A stretch of DNA of 64,000 nucleotides from Siphonodentalium dalli (lineage: Eukaryota > Mollusca > Scaphopoda > Gadilida > Siphonodentaliidae): assembly GCA_032622095.1 (NCBI GenBank), contig CP136062.1:55781849-55845848 (forward strand), written 5' to 3'. Made by a program: the position numbers and the translations under genes. This document shows positions 49,790 to 60,862 of this stretch, in pieces. Numbering within the stretch: position 1 is the first letter of the stretch; the number at the start of each line of letters is the position of its first letter. The notes beneath the pieces are model-generated. The model was not told the DNA's origin, did no database searches, and worked only from the letters and a program-made list of their open reading frames with translations.

Positions 49790-50290
49790 AGTGGGGCTAT
49801 AACGCTTAATAGTAGGGCGGCTCCGTGTAAAAAAAAGGGTGAATCGTGCATTTTTATGGTAAAAGCAACAACCTTTGTATACAACATCCTGAGGTGATAT
49901 CTTGTGGATTTGGATATCATGCCAAGCTATGGAGAGCCCATGGTTGCAATGGTAACCACCGAAAAACATGGCCGCCAAAAATGCCATATTGGCTTTTTGC
50001 GGAAGTGCGATTTTGGTGCCCCTCTCCCTGCACTGCACCCCTGACTCAAATAGCGCTACTTTTGCCATCTTGAAATCCCACGATTAGATTCCTCGTTTCA
50101 CGGAGAAGACTGTGTATCAACTTTGTGGAAATCGGCGCTAAACAGGTTTATTAATTCTTTTGCACCTCTCCCCTTCCGTGCATTCCTGACTCAAATGGCG
50201 CCACTATTGACGTCTGTAAACCACACCATTAGATTCCTCATATCATGGAGATGATTATGTATAAGTTTGGTGGAAATCTGCGACAATTTT
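49790..50290. repeat. Dispersed repeat family R1, copy 2 (inverted)
   Basis: Reverse complement of 4856-5290, from AGTAGGGCGGCTCCGTG to the GTTTGGTGGAAATC end. It is the best-preserved second copy. The shared 79-98-codon minus-strand frame has no domain. Confidence 0.8.
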
Positions 50291-50441
50291 TTTCTGCCCT
50301 TCTCCCCTTTTGTGCCCCTGACAACAACAGCGTCACTTTAGAAAATTCTAACCCGCACTATCTTATCCATTATCTTTCTTGTAAAAAAAGTGCCAAAAAT
50401 AGACCTCTCTATTGTTATCGAGATGGTCCCTGTAAATTTGT

Positions 50442-50947
50442 ATGGAACACAGACAGACATTGGCGTGTGGTCTAGACCTAACCAACATCAGGAAACCAGA
50501 CGGACGTTATGGTGAAAAATGCTTCCAAGAGACATCTATCCAGATTTGGAATGGACTACCGTTAAAGATTAGACGTTCAAAAACAACCTCCGAATTTAAG
50601 AAAAAAACTGAAAACCCATCTTTTCAAAAAATGTTTCAATTTATAGGTCGTTATTTTTGGAAATCTTATTGCAGTTGTTATTTCAATACACACCGTTGTT
50701 ACAGTTATAATTTATTCTTTTATCTTAATTTTTTTTATAAATCAAACTTTTAATTTTTTACTGAAATTTCAATTTTCTTTAGCTTTAATTTGACAGTAAT
50801 TTTCGCTACATCTTTACCAAATTGTATTTAATAGAATTAGGCCTATTGTTTGTATTTTTATATAGTTTTATGTGTTTTTATTGTATTTACTTGTAAAGCA
50901 CATTGGAACATTATGTAGAATGCGTTTCTTAAATGTAAATAATAATA

Positions 50948-50970
<23 letters not shown>
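50442..50970 (+). pseudogene. LINE 3' end: RT C-terminus and 3' UTR
   Basis: The frame ending at 50753 contains RYGEKCFQ followed by IWNGLPLKIRRSKTTSEFKK. This is the pattern with which RT proteins of CR1/L2/Jockey-like LINEs end (aromatic-G-[KE]-[RK]-[SC]-F, then WN-LP--IR, then a --FK- helix). After the stop comes a short 3' UTR with TTGTAAAGCACATTGGAAC and a TAAATGTAAATAATAATAATA tail, also typical of that group. Everything upstream of about 50454 is missing (5' truncation). Dead on arrival, as most LINE copies are. Confidence 0.75.
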
Positions 50971-50984
<14 letters not shown>

Positions 50985-50985
<1 letters not shown>

Positions 50986-51415
50986 TAGCCGATGAGCCCG
51001 ACGTTGTCCGGGCTATTCAAAAACCAAATTTCATGTCGATAGCTCCACCCGTTTCCGAGATCTGGTCTGCGCAAGCGCGAAACTGGCGTCGCACGGGCTC
51101 GGCGACACGATAAAATTCGTATCCGGGGCAAGATACATTCACATACCAAATTTCAAGTCGATAGCTCCACCCGTTTCCGAGATCTGGTCTGCGCATGCAC
51201 GAAGCTGACGTAGCACGGGCTCGGGGAACCGATAAAATTCGTATCCGGGGCAAGATACATTCACATACCAAATTTCAAGTCGATAGCTCCACCCGTTTCC
51301 GAGATCTCGTCTGCGCATGCGCTGCACGGGCGTCGCACGGGCTCGCCAATACGACAACGACGACCACCTGGTCAAACTACCCACACATACCAAGTTTCGT
51401 CCCGATCGGTCGAGG
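50985..51415 (-). mobile_element. Helitron fragment with 122-bp internal repeats
   Basis: On the minus strand the 3' end is intact: hairpin AGCCCG-GACAACGT-CGGGCT, then CATCGG and CTAG at 50985, in a TA-rich tract right after the LINE tail. Three copies of the 122-bp unit (ATCTCGGAAACGGG to CGCATGCGCAGAC) follow. Homology to the Helitron at 55889 stops at about 51415, so roughly the first 100-150 bp including the 5' TC end are missing. Confidence 0.85.
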
Positions 51416-51769
51416 TGTTGGTATCTGATGCAAAAGACGAAATTGTGAGTGTTGGTTTGTAACCGGGATTTCTGAGAAGCATTATGCCTATATCCGCACT
51501 AACTACTCCCCTAAGCCCTGACCTAAGTGTCATACATACTAAAAGAAAACTAAGATGCATGCATCAGGTCAGCCATTAACTATTTAGCATAGAATAATTC
51601 AGTTCGGTTGCAGTTTCACAACGTTACAACTGACATACGATTACACAAGACGAACCTTGAATGTGGAACTATGTAAGAGTGAATTATAATGTTCTAAATC
51701 CCATGTTTCACCTTTAGTGGTAATTGGGGTCGTACTTTATTAACACGCAAGTACAGTACAAAGCCCGTG

Positions 51770-52130
51770 GTTTTTTCAAAACCACGCGTGGCCAACATTT
51801 TAACACGGAAAAAACACGGTAAAATCGCGCGTGGTCTTAGCGTGGTCAACTTCAGAAAAATGACCAGCGTGTTCAAAAACAGTCTGAACACGGCGTGTAC
51901 ATGCCGTGGTCATCCGAGTTTACGCCGTGTTCATCCGTGTTGAAGTCGTGTTCTTAGCGTGATCAATTTCGGCAAAATGGCCAGCGTGTTCAAAAAAGGT
52001 CTGAACACGGCGTGTACATGCCGTGGTCATCTGAGTGCACGCCGTGGTCATCCGTGTTGAAGTCGTGTTCATGCCGTGTTAATAGCGTGGTCAGCCGTGT
52101 TTACGGCGTGGTCTGCATCCCAGTCAGGGA
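51770..52130. repeat. Left subterminal CGTGTTCA/CGTGGTCA array
   Basis: About 20 short motifs (GCGTGGTCA, CCGTGTTCATCC, GCGTGTTCAAAAA, TCTGAACACGG) occur in both orientations, with a partial 150-bp internal duplication (TTCGGCAAAATGGCC... against TTCAGAAAAATGACC...). It mirrors the right-end array at 60570-60860. Confidence 0.85.
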
Positions 52131-52484
52131 CAGTGCGGGAGGTGTGAATAATCCGCGACATAAAGAGTTGCCGCAGTATTACTTGAATGAATGATGCTTT
52201 AATCTCAGCCATTTTTACATGGAACATGAGCGATGGTTAACTATTTACACTATTTACACATACTTGCGGTAGGATTTTTTCGGGTATATTTGGCCAGGAT
52301 TGATTTCGTCAATGAATAAAGAATTGTCAGATAAAATCTTTTATAATAAAAAACAATTTCATATATTGAATTATATATATATATATGCATATTTGTTAAT
52401 CCGTGTCAATGGCCTTTATATCCGTGTCATGTTTTGTTGTCGCATTTTATTTTAGTTGGCATTAATATTTTCTTGTGTTTCCCG

Positions 52485-52947
52485 GCCATAGCTAACAGAC
52501 AGACAGACAAACAAACAAACAAACAGAAGTCCCAAACTATATATTAGATCATTTGTGGGTACCCTTTTCAAGGTGAAGGTCACCTCGGGCGGAAAAACTG
52601 ACCCGATGAAAATCTCCCCCATTCCCAGGAACCCCTAAGTACGAACACAGACTTAATAATCACACAACACGCTCATGTCTGGACACATACACGCTCTTTA
52701 TCAACGACACTACGGATACGAACGCTCTTTAACTATCACGCGATTAACCCATGAATTCCCATTGCGGTGGCGGGGGGTTGGAGAATGAGTGCTCTGACGT
52801 TCTCAGAAGCGGTCCGATGACCATTCCCGCGGTTTTTACCCTCAGATAGCAAGTTTGGGCTAAATCCGCCCGGCAGTTTTCCCGGCCATAGCTAACAGAC
52901 AAACAACAAACAAACAAACAAACAGAAGTCCCAAAATATAAAGTAGA
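52485..52947 (-). mobile_element. Two Helitron-like 5' ends (minus strand)
   Basis: Read on the minus strand, TCTAATATATAG from 52548 and TCTACTTTATATTT from 52947 are each followed by TTGGGACTTCTGTTTG, TTTG repeats, and TGTTAGCTATGGCCGGG. This resembles the 5' starts at 55889-57888 (TCT, AT-rich, then a CTGTnTG microsatellite). They are about 399 bp apart and could be tandem. The 3' CTAG ends were not located. Confidence 0.5.
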
Positions 52948-52949
52948 TT

Positions 52950-54865
52950 AAATGCAGTTATTCTCGAATGTGAAACCGGTTTCGTTAGTTTACCGTAGAC
53001 AGTTGCGTCCCGAATTGAGAAGTAAATAATTACAATTGAGCGTAGTTTAGACGGTACTTTTGATTTGTTTGAGATTTTCGGCGATGCTACATTTCCCCAG
53101 TTGGCATAGCACCTGAATACTGACTTATCAGGTTATACGCAACAGAACAAGTCCATAATATAAGTTAGCCTGTGCCAGCGCTAACAAGATATCATATTTG
53201 TAGTTTGAGATCGGTTATCATTGCTTTAACAGCGATCTAGAACAGTCTTAACCATGCTAAATGAACAATAACTCTTAAAATGACTTAAATGTTCTGCAGT
53301 TTCGTCAAAAGTCACAATATTGAAAATAAAATAAAAGTTACCTAATTATGAATTTTATCAAGAATATACTAAAAGTATAGTATAATGATAATATGAATGT
53401 GATATTACCCACAAAACACTTTGTGTGAACCGAGAATTTAATTCAACGCAGAAGTCTTGTTAAAGTAAACTTATCGGGGACTCCTCTGTGTTGAGTGCTT
53501 TGCGTATAGCACACTTTACTCACTCTACTGTATCATAATATGGATTTTTTTTTATTAACAAACCGTACGGTCTTGACAATAACATGCTATTTATGATTTT
53601 ACACAATATGTCTATAAATTTATATTCTTTCTGTTTATGGCGGTCTTAACCGATGCCACATTTTAAAAGAGCAACACCCATCGTGATGACAATACTTATA
53701 TTTAAGTGTCAATCGTATATACCACACTATAACAGGTTGCTGAACGTTCTAGCATTCCATGAAGCAACCAAGAGTTGAGGTCGGTACAACCAATCTAGAT
53801 CTATATTAAGTTCATTCGTTGTGTGTTCTTAGTGTTTCAGCCATGTGTATTGACTACTATGCAAACTGAATCTATAGAAGGTGTTAAAGATAACGTACCG
53901 TTTGATGCGTTTCATTTCAGACTGAAGTGGCACCACGCCATTAAAAACCAATATCGATAAATATTTAATGCATGCACTGATCGAGACAAAAGGACGATCG
54001 GTTCTTAATTTCACGCTCGGAGTTCAGCCAGTGTTTTGTTGTCGCATATGACGTCGGTGATAGTCTATATTTTTGTAGTTCATCAATAGATGGATGGATC
54101 GATAAATGCCACTCAAAAAGACGACAATTTCCCCGTCAATTAAATAGACCCGATATATAAACCAGCAATTAACACGTTCTTCAAGTAACCTTCAAGTAAT
54201 GATTAGTGTCGATTAGTGAAATACCATTGTCTTTTTAACATCTATCGGATTCGTTTTACCGTGAAAGAACTATAGTTTGAAAGGGAATAAAGGTAATCGA
54301 AATGATGATTCGGGATCGTTTTGCAGACAACTATTGTTTTCGGTATGTTGTGGTTCTATCTTACCACACAACAAAAAAAAACTCCTGGCATGTGGTAGAG
54401 AACTAAGAGAAGTTATATTGAGCACTACAGCTACCCGGATATCGAATTAGTTCATCGCAAAAACAGTTGTATGAGGGTTAATTATTGCAAGCAGATACTG
54501 TCTATACGGTTTAAATATGATAAGGTGTCGGCTTCGAACATATATTACATCCATATTGTTCCATGTGGCAAGAAGACTTATATATATTTTACATGCTAAG
54601 ACACAAGTCCACTTGATAACTTAATGAATAACCCATCGCAACAGCCATGATTGTTCTTACTAATGAAATTAATATAAGTAGATAAACATGCATGCATTGA
54701 GATCATATAAAAAAAACTTACCACAATAATGATATGTGAGTCAATGAGGAATTACAACCAGGCCACGGTCAAACACAATTCTGGACGATATATCGTGCAA
54801 TTATATATAGCGTCGTGAATACAATTTAGCAAAACTTAATGAGTAGATATCAACCTTTTCGAAAA
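52950..54865. other. Unassigned interior of the 9.1-kb element
   Basis: No gene, RNA or known repeat is recognised over about 1.9 kb. Frames are short and without motifs. Confidence 0.4.
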
Positions 54866-54869
54866 GCAA

Positions 54870-55040
54870 TGGTCAATTGGCCCAGCCGACTCATTGTGAG
54901 GAAAATCAGCGGGTGACATGCATGGATAGCTATGACACAGAATTATGACGAACCAATTGTCACCAAATTCCACCATAATAAACTGTCACACCTGCTATGC
55001 CATCGCTACTGTGGTACGTGTGTCCGCAGCCAATACATCG
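54870..55040. repeat. Dispersed repeat R2, copy 2
   Basis: Direct match to 6024-6195. This copy has no hAT-like GATTCG sequence upstream and so shows the local state without that insertion. Confidence 0.75.
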
Positions 55041-55404
55041 ACATCTGTAATGTTCTTTCTAATTATGGTCGATCGTTTTACTAAACATCGTTTCGATTGA
55101 ACCGGATACATTCATCGGACTCTTTCTCGTGTTATATTGGACCGTGACATGTTTGTCATTGTCTTCAATGTATCTTATCACATATCAATAGTATTGACGT
55201 GATCAGGCACTGAAAACTAAGGAATGGAAACAAAGGTTTTTTAATAACTTTGGTTATATGGATATTCGCATTTCAATTAACACGCTCTGAACACCCGCGT
55301 CTATAACAAAACGATGAAGGTTACTGAAGTGCGAACCGTTCATTTATGCCATAGCGCTCAAGTACTTCGTTAGTATGTCATATTTGTGATGCCCCGAGAC
55401 GATA

Positions 55405-55595
55405 CCGTTAAAGACATATTATGGACAACTTTCGGGGGCGTTAAACTGATAAGTTAGCATTCAGGTGCTATGTCAACTGGATGAATGTAACATTCTACTA
55501 ACATCACCGAAAATCTGAATCAAATCGACCGTAACACTACATAGAAAACATCGTCTGAACTACGCTCAATTGTAAATATTTACATCTCGGTACCA
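55405..55595. repeat. Diverged copy of the 26.5-27.5 kb tandem unit
   Basis: TAAAGACATATTATGGAC, CATTCTACTAACATCAC, CATCGTCTGAACTAC and TGTAAATATTTACATCTCG match 26590-26790 in the same orientation with about a fifth of positions changed. Confidence 0.7.
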
Positions 55596-55637
55596 TATAT
55601 TCGATTTATTTAGTATTAAGTTAGCACCCTTCTTGAA

Positions 55638-55888
55638 ATAATGCACGTGTATCGGTACCATTCCGACTCCCATACATAAGTTATTTTTATGAATAATCGC
55701 GGTGTGGTGGTGTCTTTACTTTTTCTGGGCCAATTTTCACAATCGACGGGTTGAAGTTCGATGAAATTTCCGTTAAATAAAATGGTGCTGCTCATTTGCC
55801 AATTTGAGCAGCAATTTCGAGAATATAATTTGGACTATGGAGGTGATAATTAATTACGTAACGCACACACCACGAGCTCCTCCTCCAA
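55638..55888. repeat. Repeat R5, copy 1 (Helitron target)
   Basis: TGTATCGGTACCATTCCG to GTGATAATTAATTACGTAACG matches 60296-60540 directly. The Helitron array begins at 55889, just past the last matching bases. The copy at 60296 lacks it. Confidence 0.8.
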
Positions 55889-56394
55889 TCTCATATATAT
55901 TTTGAAGACCTCTGTCTGTTTGTCTGTCTGTCTGTATGTTTGTCATTAATACAAATCTACGATTCTCGACCGATCGGGACGAAACTTGGTACGTGTGTGT
56001 AGTTTGACCAGGCGGTGGTCGTTGTCGTATTGGCGAGCCCGTGCGACGCCCGTGCAACACATGAGCAGAAGAGATCTCGGAAACTGGTGGAGCTATCGAC
56101 TTGAAATTTGGTATGTAAATGTATCTTGCCCCGGATACGAATTTTATCGGGTCGCCGAGCCCGTGCGACGCCAGCTTCGCGCATGCGCAGACGAGATCTC
56201 GGAAACGGGTGGAGCTATCGACTTGAAATTTGCTATGTGAATGTAACTTGCCCCGGATACGAATTTTATCGGGTCGCTGAGCCCGTGCGACGCCAGCTTC
56301 GCGCATGCGCAGACCAGATCTCGGAAACGGGTGAAGCTATCGACTTGAAATTTGGTTTTTGAATAGCCCGGACAACGTCGGGCTCATCGGCTAG
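55889..56394 (+). mobile_element. Helitron 1 of 4 in tandem (506 bp)
   Basis: It starts TCTCATATATATTTTG after an A, runs through a CTGT-rich microsatellite and about 2.5 copies of the 122-bp unit, and ends with hairpin AGCCCG/CGGGCT and CTAG at 56391-56394. Non-autonomous, with no Rep/helicase. Confidence 0.92.
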
Positions 56395-57160
56395 TCTCAT
56401 ATATATTTTGAAGACCTCTGTCTGTTTGTTTCTCTGTATGTTTGTATGTTTGTCTGTATGTTTGTCATTTATACAAATCTACGATTCTCGACCGATCGGG
56501 ACCAAACTTGGTACGTGTTTGTAGTTTGACCAGGCGGTGGACGTTGTCGTATTGGCGAGCCCGTGCGGCGCCCGCTTCGCGCATGCGCAGACGAGATCTC
56601 GGAAACGGGTGGAGCTATCGACTTGAAATTTAGTATGTGAATGTATCTTGCCCCGGATACGAATTTTATCGGGTCGCCGAGCCCGTGCGACGCCAGCTTC
56701 GCGAATGCGCAGACGAGATCTCGGAAACGGGTGGAGCTATCGACTTGAAATTTGGTATGTGAATGTATCTTGCCCCGGATACGAATTTTATCGGGTCGCC
56801 GAGCCCGTGCGACGCCAGCTTCTCGAATGCGCAGACGAGATCTCGGAAACGGGTGGAGCTATCGACTTGAAATTTGGTATGTGAATGTATCATGCCCCGG
56901 ATACGAATTTTATCGGGTCGCCGAGCCCGTGCGACGCCAGCTTCGCGAATGCGCAGACGAGATCTCGGAAACGGGTGGAGCTATCGACTTGACATTTGAT
57001 ATGTGAATGTATCTTGCCCCGGATACGAATTTTATCGGGTCGCCGAGCCCGTGCGACGCCAGCTTCGCGCATGCGCAGACCAGATATAGGAAACGGGTAG
57101 AGCTATCGACTTGAAATTTGGTTTTTGAATAGCCCGGACAACGTCGGGCTCATCGGCTAG
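56395..57160 (+). mobile_element. Helitron 2 of 4 in tandem (766 bp)
   Basis: Same 5' start and 3' end as Helitron 1 but about five 122-bp units. Its TC follows the preceding CTAG with no intervening base. The 84-codon frames crossing the units on both strands arise from the repeat and are not genes. Confidence 0.92.
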
Positions 57161-57181
57161 TCTATTATATATTTTGAAAGA

Positions 57182-57214
<33 letters not shown>

Positions 57215-57887
57215 CTGTCTGTGTGTGTGTGTGTGTAATCGATGAACTCAAAAACGACTGACCCGATTTCGATGAAACTTGGTACGTGGGAGTATTTTCG
57301 GCCGGGGGTTAACATAGGCCTATTGATTTTCAGATCCGAGGTCAACTTTTCACGTGCCGAGGTCAAATCTGTTTTTACGCCGTTTTGCGCTAATATATTT
57401 CAGTTCGGTGCTCACAAATCGATTCGATATAGCGCGAATAATAAATTGCCAGTCATGTAATTTGCACGGTTAGAATCTGTGGCGCTTCATCTTTCCAATG
57501 ATGTATCAAACGCCTGTGTACGTTTAATTATCGGGAAGAACGCAGGACCATGCTTCGCTCATCGAAAATCATTGCGTAAATATATTACGCCATCAACATA
57601 TCGTGACGTGATCGCGTTAACTCTTAACCGGCCGATGTCGCGTTAACTCATCACCGACCGAGGTATCCGCAAATGACATTGGGCTATATATCTCGGAAAC
57701 GGGTGGAGCTATCGACTTGAAATTTGGTATGTGAATGTATCTTGCCCCAGATACGAATTTTATCGGGTCGCCGAGCCCGTGCGACGCCAGCTTCGCGCAT
57801 GCGCAGACCAGATCTCGGAAACGGGTGGAGCAATCGACTTGAAATTTGGTTTTTGAATAGCCCGGACGAAGTCGGGTCACCTTCTAG
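57161..57887 (+). mobile_element. Helitron 3 of 4 in tandem, chimeric (727 bp)
   Basis: The 5' part (TCTATTATATATTTTG, GT microsatellite at 57186-57237, then GATGAACTCAAAAACGAC) is that of Helitron 4. The part from about 57680 is the 122-bp-unit core of Helitrons 1-2. The 3' end (GTCGGGTCACCTTCTAG) is that of Helitron 4. About 350 bp in the middle (57330-57675) occur in none of the others. Confidence 0.9.
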
Positions 57888-58633
57888 TCTATTATATATT
57901 TTTGAAAGATCTCTGTGTGTGTGTATCTGTCTGTGTGTGTGTGTAATCGATGAACTCAAAAACGACCGACCCGATTTCGATGAAACTTGGTACGTGGGGG
58001 TATTTTCGGCCGGGGGTTAACATAGGCCTATTGATTTGCCCGTGCGACGTGACCTTGACCTTGAAATCGGGTAATTTCAAGTTCAAACGACCGAATATCA
58101 CGGGATTTCGGTGAAACTTGGTATGTGGGGGTACTGTCGGTCGGTGGGTGGCATAGGCCTATTAATTTGCCCGTGCGACGTGACCTTGACCTTGAAATCG
58201 GGTCATTTCAAGGTCAAACGCCCGAATATCACGGGATTTCGATGAAACTTGGTATGTGGGGGTACTTTCGTATGGGGAGTCTCATAAGCATATTCATTTG
58301 CCCGTGCGACGTGGCCTTGACCTTGAAATCGGGTCAATTCAAGGTCAAATCGCGAATTTTGATGGGATTTCGACGAAATTTGATACGTAGGGTTTCTTTT
58401 GTCCACTGAGTGTATTGGACGGGTCGAGTCGTGACCCCGACTGACCTTGACCTTCAAAATGATCAATTCGAGGTCAAAACGGGTAAAACCGGATGGATTT
58501 CGATGGGTACTTTTGTCGGGTAGTTTTGTCCGGTCAGTGTTTTGAACGGGTCAAATCGTTACCACACCTGACCTTGACCTTCAAAATGATCAATTCAAGG
58601 TCAAAGCCCGGACGAAGTCGGGTCACCTTCTAG
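57888..58633 (+). mobile_element. Helitron 4 of 4 in tandem (746 bp)
   Basis: It starts TCTATTATATATTTTTG directly after CTAG and ends CCTTCTAG at 58633 before T. It carries about five units of roughly 130 bp, each with TGACCTTGACCTT and, about 20 bp on, a TCAAGGTCA-type sequence. Confidence 0.92.
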
Positions 58634-59384
58634 TATAAATATATATTTCATTGTAAGCGCGGGTGGTTTTGATGCCACATACCCAATGCACAGGCGGGGA
58701 ACAATCCTCTTCTTGGTACGACCGAACCTGACATCGAATGAGTTAATTTAGTGCAAATGTCCATATCTCATATAAAAAAAATCGGCGGTTTCCTTTTCGC
58801 TGACTTCACCCATCGCCGCTTTTTGAAACGCATAGCAGGAAATGGCACCCTTTTAACAAGTGGAGAATTTGTTTTGTACAGGGCCAGTATGGCCAGGATT
58901 GGTCGTCTTCCTACTGATCTTGTTTTACTTACCGTTATAGTTGTATTGATGTATATAACTTTCCAAAAAATAAAATTTAATTTTAGTCTCTTTTTTGAAT
59001 TTACCAGGACTATTTCATTTGCATTGGTGAAAAATCATTTAAAAAAATTTAAATTTAAATTAAAAAAACTAAATTTTGCAATACCACACTAAGCCCCAAA
59101 ACGAACCTTATCTACACTATTTGTCTAATTGTACTTAATTTAGCTGACCTCTTTGTTTTCGATGGTGTTTGCATGGTGTTATATCATAATGCTATGAAGA
59201 AGCCAATGTGTTTTCAAAACACTGGTGTTTCATAATCAGCTGACCAACTAATCACTGGCCACTGTGTTTTAAAAGTTGAAACTTGAATTGACCCATACGT
59301 TAATTAATTTCAATAAAAATTAATATTATCGTAAAACTTATGGGAGGGCACTTGACATGAGGTCGAATGTACACACGCAGGTTA
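58634..59384. other. Unassigned stretch
   Basis: A 113-codon frame at 58751-59092 is Lys/Phe/Leu-rich with a hydrophobic stretch but no recognisable family, and its composition follows the AT-rich DNA. No other feature is seen. Confidence 0.35.
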
Positions 59385-60294
59385 GGGTGCATTTACATTG
59401 CTATAGAAATGTACACAGATCTACACCCAGACTAGTGTAAACAGGTTGATATAGAAATTCACACAGAAAGAAAACGGTATTAGTTCGTGTGAGCAAAAAT
59501 CGTGTCCGCTAACGTCACGGTAAACGCCGAAGCATTGCGACAGGCAAATCAGTTTTGATTAATTGTTACTCGGGCTTGGCGAATGTCCTCGTTGTCATTT
59601 CAACCCGTATATTTCGAATATTGGACACGGACTGGGACGTGGCAACTTGTTCAAAGGTTGGAAATTTCATACCTTACACAACATTAGTTGTAATTTCCAA
59701 ACCAACAATAGATTGAATATGATCTTGTAGTTTGATTTTCAAACATTTTATTTGGGGGGGGGGTATTGTTTTCGGACCAATATTTGCATAATTGCCTACT
59801 TTTTATCAAAATTTTGGGCTGGAATGGCAATCAGCTGGAAATTTTCCAACCTTATCATAGGGGCGGGTGTCATGTTGGAAATGTCCAACACTTGGAAAGA
59901 TTGCGTCCTGGTCCCTCCCCGTGGCCAGTCATCATCATCATATTTATTGTCCAACAGCTATATATAAAAACTGCATGTAATTTAAGAAAACAATATTGTC
60001 CTAAATTGATCAACATTGTCATTGGAATTGTCATCAGTTGGAAATTTTACTACATTTGGTCAAATAAAGGGTGTTGTAGGGTAACTGCATGATTTTCATT
60101 CTTTCTTCGAACCATTATCAAGTGGTATAAGGATACACTTTAAATACATGCGGCACATACCAAATCGCTGTTATCTGCTGATAGTTGATACATGTTTATG
60201 TCTCGCCTAAACTGACACGACTCGCAGTGAATTGTCAATTACCAGAGTACTGATCAGCGAGCGTTCAATATTAGTAATCATGTTGTGATCACAG
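59385..60294. mobile_element. PIF/Harbinger-type MITE H2, truncated inverted copy
   Basis: It starts GGGTGCATTTACATTGC after TTA (59382-59384) and is the reverse complement of 37000-37891. It stops at GTGATCACAGTA near 60290, where repeat R5 copy 2 begins, so the second end is missing. Confidence 0.85.
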
Positions 60295-60295
60295 T

Positions 60296-60540
60296 ATAAT
60301 GCATGTGTATCGGTACCATTCCGACTCCCATATATAAGTTATTTTTATGAGTAATCGCGGTATATTGGTAGCTTTACTTTCTCTTGGCCAATTTTTACAA
60401 TCGACGGGTTGAATTTCGATAAATTTTCCGTTAAATAAAATGATGCTGCTCATTTGCCAATTTGAGCAGCAATTTCGAGAATATATTTTGGACTAGGGAG
60501 GTGATAATTAATTACGTAACGGACACCGCGAGCTCTGCCA
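60296..60540. repeat. Repeat R5, copy 2
   Basis: Direct match to 55638-55880, without Helitrons. It abuts the truncated H2 copy on the left and the terminal motif array on the right. Confidence 0.8.
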
Positions 60541-60569
60541 CCGCGGCTTGCCAAGCTCCGGCCGCCAGC

Positions 60570-60862
60570 GATGTTTCCGTGTTCAGCCATGTTCCTCCGT
60601 GTTCATGTCGCGGTCACCGGTGGTATGGCCGTGGTCACCCGTGGTCATAGCGTGGAGTTCCGTGTTCAAACGTGATCATTTGGCCGTGGTCACCCGTTCG
60701 TCGTACCGTGATCATAGCGTGGATGTTCCGTGTTCAAACGTGATCAGAGCGTGTTCAAACGTGATCAGAGCGTGTTCAAAATCTGAACACGATTGAACAC
60801 GTTTACTCAGACCGTGTTCTTGGCGAGTTCAGATTTTGAACACGGAAAAATCGCGCGTGGTC
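60570..60862. repeat. Right subterminal CGTGTTCA/CGTGATCA array
   Basis: Repeated CCGTGTTCAAACGTGATCA, CCGTGGTCACCCGT and ATAGCGTGGA units. It resembles the left array in motif but not in linear order, as expected of multiplied binding sites. Confidence 0.85.

Noticed and set aside
55854-57072. Parallel 84-codon frames on both strands (RARATPASRMRRRDLGNGWS-type)
   Set aside because: They follow the 122-bp Helitron unit, repeat with it, and occur in all Helitron copies; no Rep or helicase motif.
58751-59092. 113-codon frame with a hydrophobic segment
   Set aside because: Composition follows AT-rich DNA, no family recognised, and no splice or promoter support.
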